Source: Macrolepiota albuminosa (Eukaryota > Basidiomycota > Agaricomycetes > Agaricales > Agaricaceae). Taken from it: a stretch of 64,000 nucleotides of DNA. The position numbers and the translations under genes are program-made. Below are positions 10,262 through 21,174 of this stretch, in pieces. The stretch covers positions 6,308,947 to 6,372,946 of the forward strand of contig JAMWFC010000049.1 of the NCBI GenBank assembly GCA_027475525.1. The letters are read 5' to 3'. The notes beneath the pieces were generated by a model. The model worked only from the letters and a program-made list of their open reading frames with translations. It made no database searches and was not told where the DNA came from. The number at the start of each line of letters is the position of its first letter. Positions within the stretch are counted from its first letter, which is position 1.

Positions 10262-12109
10262 CGCACGGCGGAGTCTAGGTCTTTGACGACGTGGTTATAT
10301 TATTGTGCCGATAGAGAGCAAGCGTAATTCAGGCCATATAGTCAGTTTGATATATTAAAGTCTTGTAAGTACAAGTCAAGCCATGATATATTACAGCTTG
10401 TCGTTACAAGTACACGTGACATGACCATGCAGGACTCTGCTTTCCGACACTCTGGCAAAATATAGGTGTTCCTTGTATGTCCGCCTGCTTATAGCGCGCC
10501 CTTCCCGCCACTTCTCACGTGCAGCGGTTCCTGGATCTCATTTCAGATCAGTTGATCTCATTCTAAATCTCTAGATGGTCACAGGGCACAGATCTTCGCA
10601 ACATATGTATTCTTTGTTTTACAATGCAAATGACATGAGAAAATGACAAGCACAGCATTGGATGATGATACAGATAGTAGTAGTGCTATGTAAGAGTTTC
10701 TCCAAATAGATGACAGACAGCGAGAATGATGCAAGAGAGAAATTGTATGAGTATTGTTATTATTACCAACACTGAGGTGACTATGTATGCAAAAACTATA
10801 CTTACTTGTGATAACTCTGCTTGTTTCTGGCATTCTGAGCAAGTCTTTGTTCTTCTGAAGTGTTGTATATTGGAGGCTGAGCCATGTATTTTCACAGATG
10901 GAGGGGGTCGGAGTAAAGATTAAAGCAAAATCATGAGCAGACTTGGGCACATATTTAGCTTCGTCTGACGAAAACTCAAAAACTCTGTTTAATTTAAAAT
11001 TTCTGTCGGAATAGTTATTAGGGTACATGCACCACTCTGTAAGATTGGTTGGGACATGATACTTCAAGAGACCTATTCTCATGTCCATTGCAATACTGCA
11101 GTTGGCTATGCCCAACAACAGGTGGCTCTCGATCATATATAACATGTGAACAAAAATAGGCAGGCCTGAGCTCTCAGCTCAATATTGGCATCGGTGTGCC
11201 AAATAGAGACCAATATCATGTTGAACATCCTATGTCATAAAAACTTTTATGTTATTCTATGTTGTGAAAACTTCATGTTTTTCTAAACTATCATAAACAG
11301 TGGACATTACAATTGATAGTGACAACATTGCGATTCTCTAGCAACAATTTACGTATAATGCCAACCAGAGAAAGATGAAATAATACCGAGAGAGATAAAG
11401 TGCCTGAGATCAAATCAATCTTTGATGGATGTGTGCTATAATGGGGTGAGTGATGAGCTGAGGCAATCGGAGTAGTCTGAGCATTGTCTACCACAATGTG
11501 AGCAGGTATTTGGATGTCGCCGGAGAGCAGGTCATCAACTGTGAGAAGGATTTCAGCTATACGTGAGGCTACAAGGCTTTCATATATCAGATCGGTCTTG
11601 TAGTTCGAAGCCATAATATATCATGCTTAGCTTCTAATCACAAGTGTGTGATATATCACCCTGCCAATATCTGGTGCGTAATTTGGAAGTCTGCGATGAC
11701 GAATGTACTTACTTCTCATGTACACATATACACATGTGGTACCTAAATCAAGAAAGACATCCATTACAAACGACACCATGATTTCTGGAGATTGCTGCCC
11801 CGCTCCAACTTGAAATGCTGATCATTCCTTGGCATAAGAACCCAGCCCTTTTGTTTTCCGATACATGAGGTTTAACAGCAACTTCAAATGTTATAACCAG
11901 ACAATCCAATCAACAATCTCAAAAGAGTCGGAGCTAATCACTTTGATTAGTTGTATTGTGAACAAGGACATGAGAAGGTAGAAGTTACTCATCTTTGTAA
12001 AGCAATCAATGCTCTGTGCTATCTTGTCAGTGAGCATAGGCTATTGCAATATGTAAACTCATTATCTTTGGCTTGGCATTCAGGAATACTCCAATCATTA
12101 CCAGATACA
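10262..12109. other. Region left of the copia element, no recognised gene
   Basis: AT-rich sequence with two moderate minus-strand open frames (11291-11614, beginning MASNYKTDLIYES, and 10579-11145) that I cannot match to any family. They may be an unrecognised gene or decayed element sequence. I searched this stretch by eye for a copia 3' LTR matching anything near 17.4-19 kb and found none. The part next to 10261 should contain the promoter of the minus-strand C2H2 gene. Confidence 0.35.
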
Positions 12110-12299
12110 TCATGATCGTAAAATAGCATACCACTCTCTGCAAGGCATTTCCTCGTCATGTGAGGAGGATTTCTGAGAGATCCACTGAAAGCAAATAATT
12201 ACAGCTTGATAGCGTATAGGTCCTAGAACGGCAGCAGATTTAAAAGGATCACAAGCAAGAATGCTACAATTCCAAAGAGATGAGAGGGCTTGAAACAGC

Positions 12300-13673
12300 A
12301 AAGTTGTTTGTTGTGGCAATAACAGTCGCATGAGACATCGACATATACTCGGCCTCTGTTGACGATATAGCCACCGTGCACTGCCGGACGGAAGACCAAG
12401 AGACCAAACTGGAATATAAGTAAAAAGTGTATTCAGAGACACTTCGTCATGTAATGGAGTCCGATGCCCAATCAGCATCTACGAAGCCACAGCCAGTAGG
12501 AAGGAAAAGCTGAATTTGCAGAGTATTTGAAGGAATGGAAAAATTATATTCCAAAGCAAAATCCAAAGTATCAGCGAGATACCTGAGAACCTCTTTTGCA
12601 GCAAGTAAATGACCGCAGGTGGGATTGAAATTGAACTGGCCCAAGCTCATTGCAGTGAATGCCAGATCGGGACATGTGCATAAGCTTAAGTATAAAAGAG
12701 AGCCAACAAGGCATTGGTAATGTATCTTGATGTCTTCATCATAAATATCAGGAAAACAATTTGATGGAGGCTCGGGAATTGAGTGGAGGGGTTGATGGAG
12801 AGGAATGGCTGATGTTCTGGCGTTGATCAAGTTGTAAGTTGAAAGAAGGTCGGTCATGAAACCCTTCTGGGAAAGCCAGAGTTTGTGTTGGGATCTGTCA
12901 CAATCAATCTGAATGCCTAAATACAGGGAAGTAGCACCAGAGTCGACAACCTCAAAAAGTGCGTTAAGTTCTTTAATAAGCCACTGGTATAATGGAACGG
13001 AGTTGGTGGCATTGAGACCATCATCCACATGAATGCAGATAATGATAAATAAGGGTATGCCATCGGAAGGCATGGGAACGGAGGAGTTGGGAGATGCATC
13101 AAAATGACCAATAAAAACAGCATGATCAACGTCGCATTGTATGAGACCAAGACGCTCAAGGGCTTGCTAAAGAATTGTATACCATTCATGGGAAGATTGC
13201 TTGAGACCATATAAGGCACATAACAAGCAATATAATAAGGAGGAGTCTGCTTCAGGAAAACCCAGAATTTGTTTGCAATACACTTCATGTGACAGGGGCG
13301 CATTGAGAAATGCAGTTTTAATGTCAAATGTGAAGAGGTTTAAGTCAAATTTGGCCGCATAAGCAAGAGTGACCCATATACTTGTCATCTTGGCGACTGG
13401 AGCATAAGTGAACCTATAGTCCTCAGGATGCTGGCTGAATCCTTGGGCAACAAGACAAGCTTTCTCCTTGCCACAAATAATATCACCATTTGCATCTAAT
13501 TTGTAAGCAAAAACCCATTGAACGCCAATTGGTTTCTGACCAGGTGGTAGCAGAGCAACCTGAAAAACACCTTGTGAGCATAAGCTGTTGACTTCACGCT
13601 GCATGGCTTTCTGCCAAACATCAGCATCAGGTCTATGGATAGCTTCGGTATAGTGATCAGGTGCTTTAGACAA
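12300..13673 (-). pseudogene. copia reverse transcriptase and RNase H segment
   Basis: RT opens with DADVWQKAMQREVNSL and PIGVQWVFAYKLDANGD, then FDIKTAFLNAPLSHEVY and CALYGLKQSSHEWY, in 13673-13167. After a frame break the catalytic box reads IHVDDGL (family YVDD), followed by VGSLLYLSLCTCPDLAF and GFVDADWASD, in 13073-12447. RNase H continues in another frame with ISSTEAEYMSMSHATV (about 12370-12310) and then loses similarity. RT and RNase H copy element RNA to DNA; here they are split by frameshifts and cannot be made as one protein. Confidence 0.85.
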
Positions 13674-14418
13674 GTTGTAAGTATATTGCTACTTGAATGG
13701 GAGGGGATCAGGGCCGTAAGTGGCATATGCTTTATACTCTGCAATAGAAGCCTGTTCAAATTGAGTGAGGTCATCGATGGAACCTGGAAATGAGGCCGAT
13801 ACTAGCAGAGCCTTGAAGTCCATTACTGCAGCTATATTTTGGTGGGGTAGTACTTTCCGAGCTGCCTTATCAGAATGTAGCTTAATGAGCCTTTCATTCC
13901 AGGCTGTGACATCATCATGATACAAGCGTCCCTTTTCAGTCCGTTGAATGTTCCGAAGAGGACGAGATATAGGCAGCAAGTTTGGGGATGGTGGATGAGG
14001 TGTAGTGGAGACGGTGTCAGTTATCAAAAGCAGTGAAGCTAAAATAAGGCAGGAAGGAGTGTGAGAGATATCTGGAGTTGGTGAATGATGAGATGATGGT
14101 GATGGAGGTGGTGAGCATGATTGTCGCTGAGGAAGAGTGGTGCAAAGACCTCCAGGACTGACTCATCAAAAATAACATCCCACGAGAAAAAGTATTTTCC
14201 ATTTGAATCACGGACACGCCAACCAATACAGTTTTCATCATAACCAACAAATATGGCTGGAAAACGATGGCCTGATTCTTTTGGTCGGAGTTCAACAGGA
14301 TAGAAAACATAGCATTTACAACTCCAGACTCGAAGATGGGAAAGATTAGGCTTCGACTTCTCCATAATTTCATATGGCATTATGAGAGAAGGAAGAGTTG
14401 AAGTCGGAAGGCGATTCC

Positions 14419-15090
14419 TCAGATTGCAGTCAGAATGGCGTCGCCAAGAAAAGACATCAGTAAACCAGACCAAGCCATCATGGCTTGAGCAGTGTCTTCG
14501 ATGGTATGAATATAACATTCGGCTTTACCATTTTGCTGGTGTGCATAGGGGGCAGTATTTTGATGAATAATCCCTTTTGAGACAAAGTAATCCTGGAGTT
14601 CTCCAGAAACAAATTCCTTTGTGTTGTCGGAGCGAACAATCTTAACTCTGTTTCCTGATTTGAGCTCCCAGCTCGCTTCCGTTTGCTTGAAATGTTTTGT
14701 TGCCTGATTCTGTGTAGTAAGAAGTGCTGTACTGCCAAAATTGGAACAGTCATCGAGGATGGAATGAAAATGGTTTGATCGTCTATTTGAAAAAAGGATC
14801 GGAAATGGACCACAAGAGTCCATATGTAAAAGATCGCATACAGCCAAAGCACAATGTTGAAAATGGTCAAATGGTTGAGCCAGTCTCTTGCCCAAGATGC
14901 AGGGAATACAGTGATCATCTAAAAAAGGTCCTGTATAATCAACCTCATCTGCATAGTTCTTGGTTAAAACCGCTTTGGTTGTGTCCTGTCCTGGGTGACC
15001 AAGTCGAGCGTGCCATAGTGCTGGGGTCACATCAATGCGAGGGAATGAAGTATGTGATACTGCAGGAAAAGATGATTTGGGTGGTTGCAT
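14419..15090 (-). pseudogene. copia integrase segment
   Basis: Starts with the GAG-pre-integrase HHCC zinc region (LWHARLGHPG then HCIPCILGK). The rve core follows, with catalytic residues in LLHMDSCGP, VRSDNTKEF and NGKAECYIH (family consensus NGxAER), which preserve a D,D,E triad in slightly altered surroundings. The frame breaks near 14420, and the rest continues in other frames to about 13690 (ELRPKESGHRFPAIFVGYDE region). Confidence 0.8.
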
Positions 15091-15132
15091 GTTAATGGAC
15101 AGAAGAACAAAATCACAATATAAAAAGGAAAG

Positions 15133-15831
15133 TCATTGATGAACTGTCGCCTCAATCAGTTGTCCTTGAAGGGATGGATGAGAATCCGAGAAGAAGATAG
15201 ACGTAGAGTCCTTCTCAAACAATAACTTGAGGTCATTCTCAACCATGGAGCCAACCGAAATCAAGTTGATAGGAACATCAGGGGCATGAAGACAATCCCG
15301 AAGAGTTATCACTACATTCTTCCCATTGACGTGAGTACAAAAATGGGCTTCTCCACAAGCTATAGTAGGGAGGGTACCACAATTTGCTGTGCTGACTGGA
15401 GTTGCCCCTGCTTCATCGTAAGTCCAGAAAAACTTCTTATCCCGAAGGATGTGAATGGTACATCCTGAATCTAAGATTGCTTTGAAGTGATTTGAGAAAG
15501 AGGCAAGAGCAATTGACGGCATTGACTGAAGAAAAGCATAATAGGGAGGATTTAATGATGTAGGCGTTCTAGCAACATAAGCAGACAAATGAATATCATT
15601 GGTATTGTCAGCAGGAGCTACATCAGGTTCGTCATTCTCGTCGACAAAAGGTAATGGCGTAGATAAACGTTGAGTGTTGTCCGCAGCTAAATTCGCTTTA
15701 GGACATAGTCGTGCTGAATCTCGACCATTCTCCATCCCACCACCCTTCAACCAACAGGTCTCAATTGTGTGACTGTACATGTTACAATTTGAGCATTGAA
15801 TTCGTGGGTGTGCATTTGCAGTTGGATCCAA
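15133..15831 (-). pseudogene. copia zinc knuckle and protease segment
   Basis: Open segment with a CX2CX4HX4C nucleocapsid knuckle (CSNCNMYSHTIETC, about 15800-15755). Further on is an aspartic protease core with active-site AILDSGCTIHI (about 15475) and the typical LRDCLHAPDVPINLISV block (about 15290). It should be continuous with gag upstream and integrase downstream, but lies in its own open segment because of stops on either side. Confidence 0.8.
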
Positions 15832-16026
15832 AGGATTGGAAGATGTGATGTTCGACGAAGAGGATTGTTGATTATTGGGGATAATTGATGTTTGAGAAGC
15901 ATTTGGCTGAGGTCAAGGGCTATGGGTCAAAGAGAGACGTTGGTGTTTGGCATCCATACTCATAACACGAGTAGCTAGGATAGAAAAATTATAGGCCCCT
16001 TGAGGACCTGAGCGATCCCAAGACTG

Positions 16027-17406
16027 TCAAACTTCTTCCTCAAGCACAGACCAACAATCCCCATTTGGTAAACCATCAATGAATTTTTGAATCTTTTGCC
16101 ATGGCGTAAAGTCCCATGGCGTGCCAGCCAGTTGGTGCACCGCAGAATGCCATTGCTGAACATATGTCGAAACCGTTGTCAGAGATGCTACCAGAGTAAA
16201 GACCTTAGACTTAGTCAATTCTGCTATAGATGCATTTCCGATCCCAAAACGTTCTTGAAGAAACGCAAGTAGATCTTGAGCAGGTCGGATAGGCAAGTTG
16301 TATTGGCCACCATGTTTAGGAGCAAGAGAGTTCTGTATTTCCTGAGACAATTTGCCAACAATGACATGTTCGACAATATCATTGTTGTGCCAAAAAATAT
16401 GGTAAGTTTCAGTTTCTTCAGGGAAGGAATCAAAGTCGTAAGGTGGAGGAAGTGCCACTGGGCTTGTAGGATCCCTAAGATCGCCAATGTTCAGGATCCT
16501 GCAGATGTGTCCACGTAAACCAATGCTCATAATGACCCTGGTCACCGCCGAATACCATGAAACCCATTCAACTGATGATTTCAAAAGAGGAACAGTAGCA
16601 AGTGAAGGAAGCTTTGTATCAGATAAGGCTGTTTCATTGTTGCGTGAAGAAAAAAGAGAAATAAAAGAAGGAAGTTGAGTCGAAAGAGGAAGGTTTTGAG
16701 GAGGAATATTCAGAGCATAGTGTTGAGGTAAATGGTTGGAAGAAGTCCTCTGTGGATTAACGTATGGTGTATAAGTAAAATTTGTTCGGTGATGTTGATG
16801 ATCAAATTGAGGAGAGGAAGATTGTGAATAAGACGATGATGAGTCAGAAGAAATGTGATGAGAATGAGACGTATGAAGAACATGGTTTGTATTGGATAAA
16901 GCAGAAGAAGTACGTGATGGTGGTAAAGGAATATTGTGAGGTTGAATGTCCTCTGGGCAGACTGAATTTGCACAAAAAATATGCATAGAAGGTGGATGTG
17001 AAAAAACAGGATTTGAATGCAATGAAACTGGACGAGATAAAACTGGTGAGTCAGAGTGGTATGTGTGGATCAAAGGAGGACAAAATGGTGGCCGCTGTAG
17101 AACAGGGGCATGAAAAGTAGTAGGTGTATGTGGTAATGGAGCTGGGGAAACAAAAGAAAAAGGATTCTGATGAGAATGAAAAGGACGATTATTCTGAAGA
17201 ACGTTGGGCATATCAAGAGTATTAAAAACGTGTACAGAGGAATGAGGTCTTTGTGGCTCGGTGATCGGTGGTTCATGCGGTCGAGCTGTCATCAGAAATG
17301 TCTGAGCATTATTGCCGATGTGGGGAAAACGTCGAGAATGGTGTTCTCCCATGGAATGGCAGGACATGGTGATGAGAAAAACTAAAAACACCGTGGAGGC
17401 GGCCAC
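16027..17406 (-). CDS. gag: copia gag (459-residue open frame)
   Basis: Long open frame on the minus strand. The N-terminal half is rich in proline, serine and histidine (about residues 15-230). The C-terminal half is a copia-type capsid: LPSLATVPLLKSS-VEWVSW start, IWHNNDIV-like helix, LAFLQERFG, and TYVQQWHSAVHQLAG. The frame ends at SVLEEEV, before the zinc knuckle, which lies in the next open segment. MSCHSMGEHH at 17364 is an alternative start. Gag packages element RNA in virus-like particles. It is the best preserved part of this copy. Confidence 0.75.
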   Translation of the reverse strand: MAASTVFLVFLITMSCHSMGEHHSRRFPHIGNNAQTFLMTARPHEPPITEPQRPHSSVHVFNTLDMPNVLQNNRPFHSHQNPFSFVSPAPLPHTPTTFHAPVLQRPPFCPPLIHTYHSDSPVLSRPVSLHSNPVFSHPPSMHIFCANSVCPEDIQPHNIPLPPSRTSSALSNTNHVLHTSHSHHISSDSSSSYSQSSSPQFDHQHHRTNFTYTPYVNPQRTSSNHLPQHYALNIPPQNLPLSTQLPSFISLFSSRNNETALSDTKLPSLATVPLLKSSVEWVSWYSAVTRVIMSIGLRGHICRILNIGDLRDPTSPVALPPPYDFDSFPEETETYHIFWHNNDIVEHVIVGKLSQEIQNSLAPKHGGQYNLPIRPAQDLLAFLQERFGIGNASIAELTKSKVFTLVASLTTVSTYVQQWHSAVHQLAGTPWDFTPWQKIQKFIDGLPNGDCWSVLEEEV

Positions 17407-17479
17407 AAGTGCCTGGTATATGCACTATAAAAAGTCCAGTCATAGAGGAAGGCCCATAACCTGGAGTCCCAGACCTATG

Positions 17480-17700
17480 CAGTCTATACAGAAACTATAC
17501 AGAAACAATTAAGATAAAGCCTCAGTGTTTAGCCAATGTCGTGGTCAACGACTAAATTAGAATACCTATACAGAAACAATTAAGATAACTGAGTACAAAA
17601 CATATGAGCATGCTTGTAAAGATGGAAAAACGAATAAACTATGAATCACTCACAGCCTCAGTGTTCAGCCAATGTCGTGGTCAACAACTGAGGCTGTAAA
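17480..17700. repeat. Local direct repeats with an 11-bp inverted repeat
   Basis: A block containing GCCTCAGTGTTTAGCCAATG and GTCGTGGTCAACGACT (about 17519-17553) recurs at 17655-17691. CTATACAGAAACAATTAAG appears twice (about 17494 and 17567). In the right-hand copy ACAGCCTCAGT (17652-17662) and ACTGAGGCTGT (17687-17697) form a perfect 11-bp inverted repeat around a 24-nt spacer. Confidence 0.75.
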
Positions 17701-17719
17701 AGAAGAAACAGCAGATGAA

Positions 17720-19090
17720 GTGGTCAGTTCACGTGATTGATCGGATGCACGGAGATAAGACCTATGAGGAGTCAAATCTTGAAGCTGGAAGAGCAAATAT
17801 TAGACAGCAATTTCACGATCACATCAAAGGACCCCATGAGCTCTCCCAAGAAAGTAGATCTGGGAAGCACGGAAGCAGCTCTATAAGTGTTCATAAGTCA
17901 CGTAGAAGAATTTGTTTGTAAGTGATTGATTGGAGCAATTGTTTCAGTTTTACGCCTGATAAGCTACACTACAGACCTAAGGGGTGGGCAAAAGGCCAGA
18001 ATGTAAAATAGAGAGAAGTTTTGTCAATTTTATGTAGAATGAGATGATCCTGGGAACCGAATTCCCATCTCGGCCACCAATTGAACGAGGCTCAAACTCA
18101 GATTCCCCATTGTTGGCCGGTGACCACGAGGGTAGAGTATCACTGGTAGAGAAAAGCATCAAAAACGACAGCTGGCAGAGACTGAGCTTTGATGATTTTA
18201 AAAGTTTACGTTGCATGACAAGATGCATAGAATAGTTTGGTGGTCAGAAAGTTATGTATTCTGTACCAAGATATAGACAACATTTCCGTTCAATGAGAAC
18301 AGCGTGTAGCCTAAAAGGATCCAGCAGAGTGATGGCAGAGGTGAGTCTTTGTGAACATCAGAACTGGATAGATCATGAGGAGGGGAAGATAACAGGAGAA
18401 TCCCATAGTGCTGACGGACCTTCTGCTTTTCCCTGTGGCAAATTAATGCTTTTGTAATGAGACTGGCGACCAGAAACATAACACCGTTCAACATCGAAGG
18501 TGGGTTATCAAAAGCTTCTGAGTTATGTACAGACCAAAAGGATGGTAGAGATTGCGACACAGGGAACCAATGAAGTCTATTTGGAGATACTTATGGCCAA
18601 TCCTGTAGTCATGTATGCAAGTCGTTGCTATATGAATGGCCATCGAATTGATTGCAAGCAATATTTAGGGCACACAGGTTTGTTTCTAGTATACTTACCG
18701 AAGACGTGAACTTCGGACTTGAACATTCAAGTACCTCCTAACTTCCAAGTACTTGAACGCATATGGAAAAGATACTGTGAGAGAAGAAGGTAAACAAACT
18801 CACTTTTCTATAACTAGGTAATTGTTCTTTTTCTTGAAGACAACATCTCGGAGATCCATGCACGAACTCGACGATGGAATGATAGACCTGATACAAGGTA
18901 ATCAATTCATTTGCAAGAAGGTTACGTAGCAGTCAGTCATCAGTCAGGAAAAGTCTAGTAAACTACATAGAAACGATCAGCAGGGGCCGCAAAAGAAATA
19001 GAGTTGAGACTCCGCTTTGCCTTTGTGTTGATCAGACACGTTTGTTTTTGTTTTTGCGGACATCTCGATGGCCGCGACTGACCAGGCACA
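17720..19090. other. Region right of the copia element, no recognised gene
   Basis: Holds a minus-strand open frame (18252-18560) without recognisable motifs and may include the copia leader and a decayed 5' LTR. I cannot mark LTR ends. The last few hundred bases should include the promoter of the plus-strand C2H2 copy. Confidence 0.3.
18060..18079 (-). other. Possible copia primer binding site
   Basis: On the minus strand this reads TGGTGGCCGAGATGGGAATT, which has the form of a PBS: TGG complementary to a tRNA CCA end, then acceptor-stem complement. It is preceded in sense by ...TTCAAT, compatible with an LTR end in CA plus a 2-nt spacer. It lies about 650 bp upstream of gag, and no matching 3' LTR was found, so this stays tentative. 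Confidence 0.3.
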
Positions 19091-19091
19091 G

Positions 19092-20130
19092 GCCCCAAAG
19101 CGCCACCCTGCAAGTGTCATGGCTATGGTGACTGCCATATGGTCTTTTCTCGCATTGAGCACCTCGCCCGCCACATCCGGTATGTCGCTGCTGCCTTGCC
19201 TGTGCCCTGCTGACAAATGACAGCAAACACACTGGTGAAGGTCCATTCACTTGTCACTGCTTCAAGCAGTTTTCCCGCCTCGACAACCTTCATATACATG
19301 CACTGAGAGTCCACCCTGACGAGTACGACCAGAACAAGCGCATGATGCGTGATCTCACCAGTCTCTGTGCAACCATGACTGCTGCCAACAAGCTTTCTGC
19401 ACGCACTCACCGCTGGCCCACCCTGGCCCCATCACCCCCCGTCCTATACAAGCTTCACCCCAGCTGGCAGAACGACATCGACAACCCCAAGTTCTTTTTT
19501 TCTGCCCCCGGTTGCCATCCCACCACTTCCAAGCGTCTTCCCCCGCTGTCCTCCATCATTCAGCAGCAGCCTGCTTTTCTCTACACAGCCTGGCAGCATG
19601 ACATGAACAACTCCAAGACTTTTTTTGCCGTCCCCAGTTCTCATCCCACCACTTTCGAGCGTCTCCCTCCGCTGTCCTCCATCGTCCAGCAGCAGCCTGC
19701 TTTTCTTCACACAGCCTGGCAGAACGACGTGGACAACCCCAAGTTCTTTTTTGCCACCCCCAGTTCCCGTCCCACTATTTCCAAGCGTCTTCCCCCACTG
19801 TCCTCTATCATTTCCGCTTTTCTTTGCACAGCCACTGCTCCTCACCTGCCCTCGTCCTCTGCCGCGTTTTATCCCACAAAGCCCATTTATCCCTACCCCT
19901 GCTACGAACAACCCCCTTCTGAGCCGTCCTCCTTCTATTTTGCGCCCCCTGGCAACTCGCTGCCCTCCAGCCCTGCAAGCATGCTTTTCAGCTCGCTGCC
20001 TACAGCACCCCCCAGCAGGCCCCAAACTACCCCACACAGCTCGACTACGACTATGGCTCCAAGTCCAGGCCTCAGTCTCGTCGCCTCAGCGTCATGGAGC
20101 TCTGCAGCAACAATGAGTCCAGTGTATTGA
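19092..20130 (+). pseudogene. C2H2 zinc-finger paralogue with three 42-residue repeats
   Basis: Inverted paralogue of the gene at 9.1-10.2 kb. Finger 1 reads CHGYGDCHMVFSRIEHLARH, finger 2 FTCHCFKQFSRLDNLHIH. Intron 19180-19223 is in the same position as in the paralogue. The C-terminal part holds three tandem 126-bp units beginning WQND/WQHD (19465, 19591, 19717), each with RLPPLSSI and mostly QQQPAFL, then a proline/serine-rich tail ending TMSPVY. The codon aligned with the paralogue's start ATG appears as AGG here, and the frame upstream meets TGA, so the normal start is lost. Either a pseudogene or one using another exon. The finger residues themselves are intact. Confidence 0.65.
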
Positions 20131-20154
20131 TCCCACTCAGCAAGTGTTTGTCCG

Positions 20155-20290
20155 ACTGCAGAAGTTTATATAGGACTCATCACTTTATCTGAACCAATCC
20201 CAAATCAACGGCTTCTGTGAGCCCCTCGCTATGTATATAATGTATAATATATAAATGTATATAGACCAATTTCTTGGCCCAATTGTATTC
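20155..20290. repeat. 3' flank shared with 7.5-7.7 kb and 9.0 kb
   Basis: The reverse complement matches the flank beside H2A.Z: CTGCAGAAGTTTATATAGGA, the CCAATCCCAAATCAACGG block and CTTGGCCCAATTG occur in the same spacing but opposite orientation at 7510-7705. The first block also matches 9007-9026. Confidence 0.6.
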
Positions 20291-20608
20291 TGTACATACA
20301 TTCACAAGACAACAGTTGCCTTCCTTAACCACCTCTTTGCATATCTACCACTTATCCATCTTGTCACTGCTTAGATCTGATCTACACGACGTTACTACGG
20401 CAGTAGTCACGAACACTGTTGAGTTGTTTTCGCGGTCTTCGAGCGTGGCAGTACCAAGATAGATAAGACTGACTGCCTCGTCTGAAAATTTTCCTTCTTC
20501 TTTGATCTGTCGTGCATGTTTTACTCCCGCGAAGGCCAGGCAGCTCCAGTTCCACCCGAAGACTTCGCGCAGCCTGTGACACACTCACCAATCACTCGAA
20601 TGCGGATC

Positions 20609-20880
20609 ATGTCTGATATCCTCCATCAAGAATGGGACTCTTTGATCGGGCATGGTTATCGCCGGAGGACATGGACAAAGTTGGTCGTGCCTTCAACAGT
20701 CGGTGTCTGGCTGTTCCCGGTGGACATGACGGATACCTTGCAGAGAGGGCAAAAGGTGTAAGGAGAGTTGATTATCTGCGGGGAAAGACAAGACTTTTGG
20801 GCTTGCTGAAGGTGGGAAATGAGGATGGACGCGATACTTCCAAGTTTGTTACGGCTAAACCATACCAATCTACTCAGTGA
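20609..20880 (+). CDS. Hypothetical protein, weak
   Basis: An 82-codon frame (20632-20880) encodes LFDRAWLSPEDMDKVGRAF and VRRVDYLRGKTRLLGLLKVG with balanced composition, and ends KPYQSTQ. A second overlapping frame starts at 20609. I recognise no family; upstream exons may exist. The charged, helical character makes the first frame the more protein-like. Confidence 0.25.
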
Positions 20881-21174
20881 TGATTGATTTATGTTCGAGA
20901 TTTATGGTGTACCTCTCGTTGTGCCCCCTGGGACTTATTTCCCCTTATGTACAATCTTTCATGTGATTTGCACGTACATTCTACTTGATCTGTTTCCAAA
21001 AAGTGAGCGGCCATGATGTACGTTCATGGTGTACGTTATGGTACACTTATGTTACACATCTTAAATACCAACATCATCATGTGCGAGCAGTGTAGACCAG
21101 CGCTCAATCAGGATGCAGAAATGCCGGATCATCCTCGTTGAGAGGAGCAGACCTCCATGTCTTCTGAACCTCTC

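Larger units (their letters stand above)
12110..17406 (-). mobile_element. Degenerate Ty1/copia retrotransposon
   Basis: Gag, zinc knuckle, protease, integrase, RT and RNase H follow one another on the minus strand in copia order (integrase before RT). At least six frame breaks separate the parts, and the RNase H end runs into unrelated sequence after about 12250. I could not identify a pair of LTRs, so the limits are those of the coding remnants. It lies between the two inverted C2H2 paralogues. Confidence 0.9.

Noticed and set aside
9399..10327. Long plus-strand frames across the minus C2H2 gene
   Set aside because: Shadows of the GC-rich C2H2 gene; composition mirrors it and the finger motifs are on the minus strand.
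18049..18079. Possible tRNA gene (sequence ending GGCCACCA)
   Set aside because: The T-arm, anticodon arm and acceptor partner of a cloverleaf are absent; a PBS on the other strand fits better.
10262..19090. LTR pair for the copia element
   Set aside because: Direct comparison by eye of 10.3-12.1 kb and 17.4-19.0 kb found no shared long repeat, so no LTRs are annotated.
19444..20037. 197-codon minus-strand frame opposite the plus C2H2 gene
   Set aside because: Glycine/arginine-rich shadow of a proline/serine-rich repeat region; the zinc-finger strand has clear homology and an intron.
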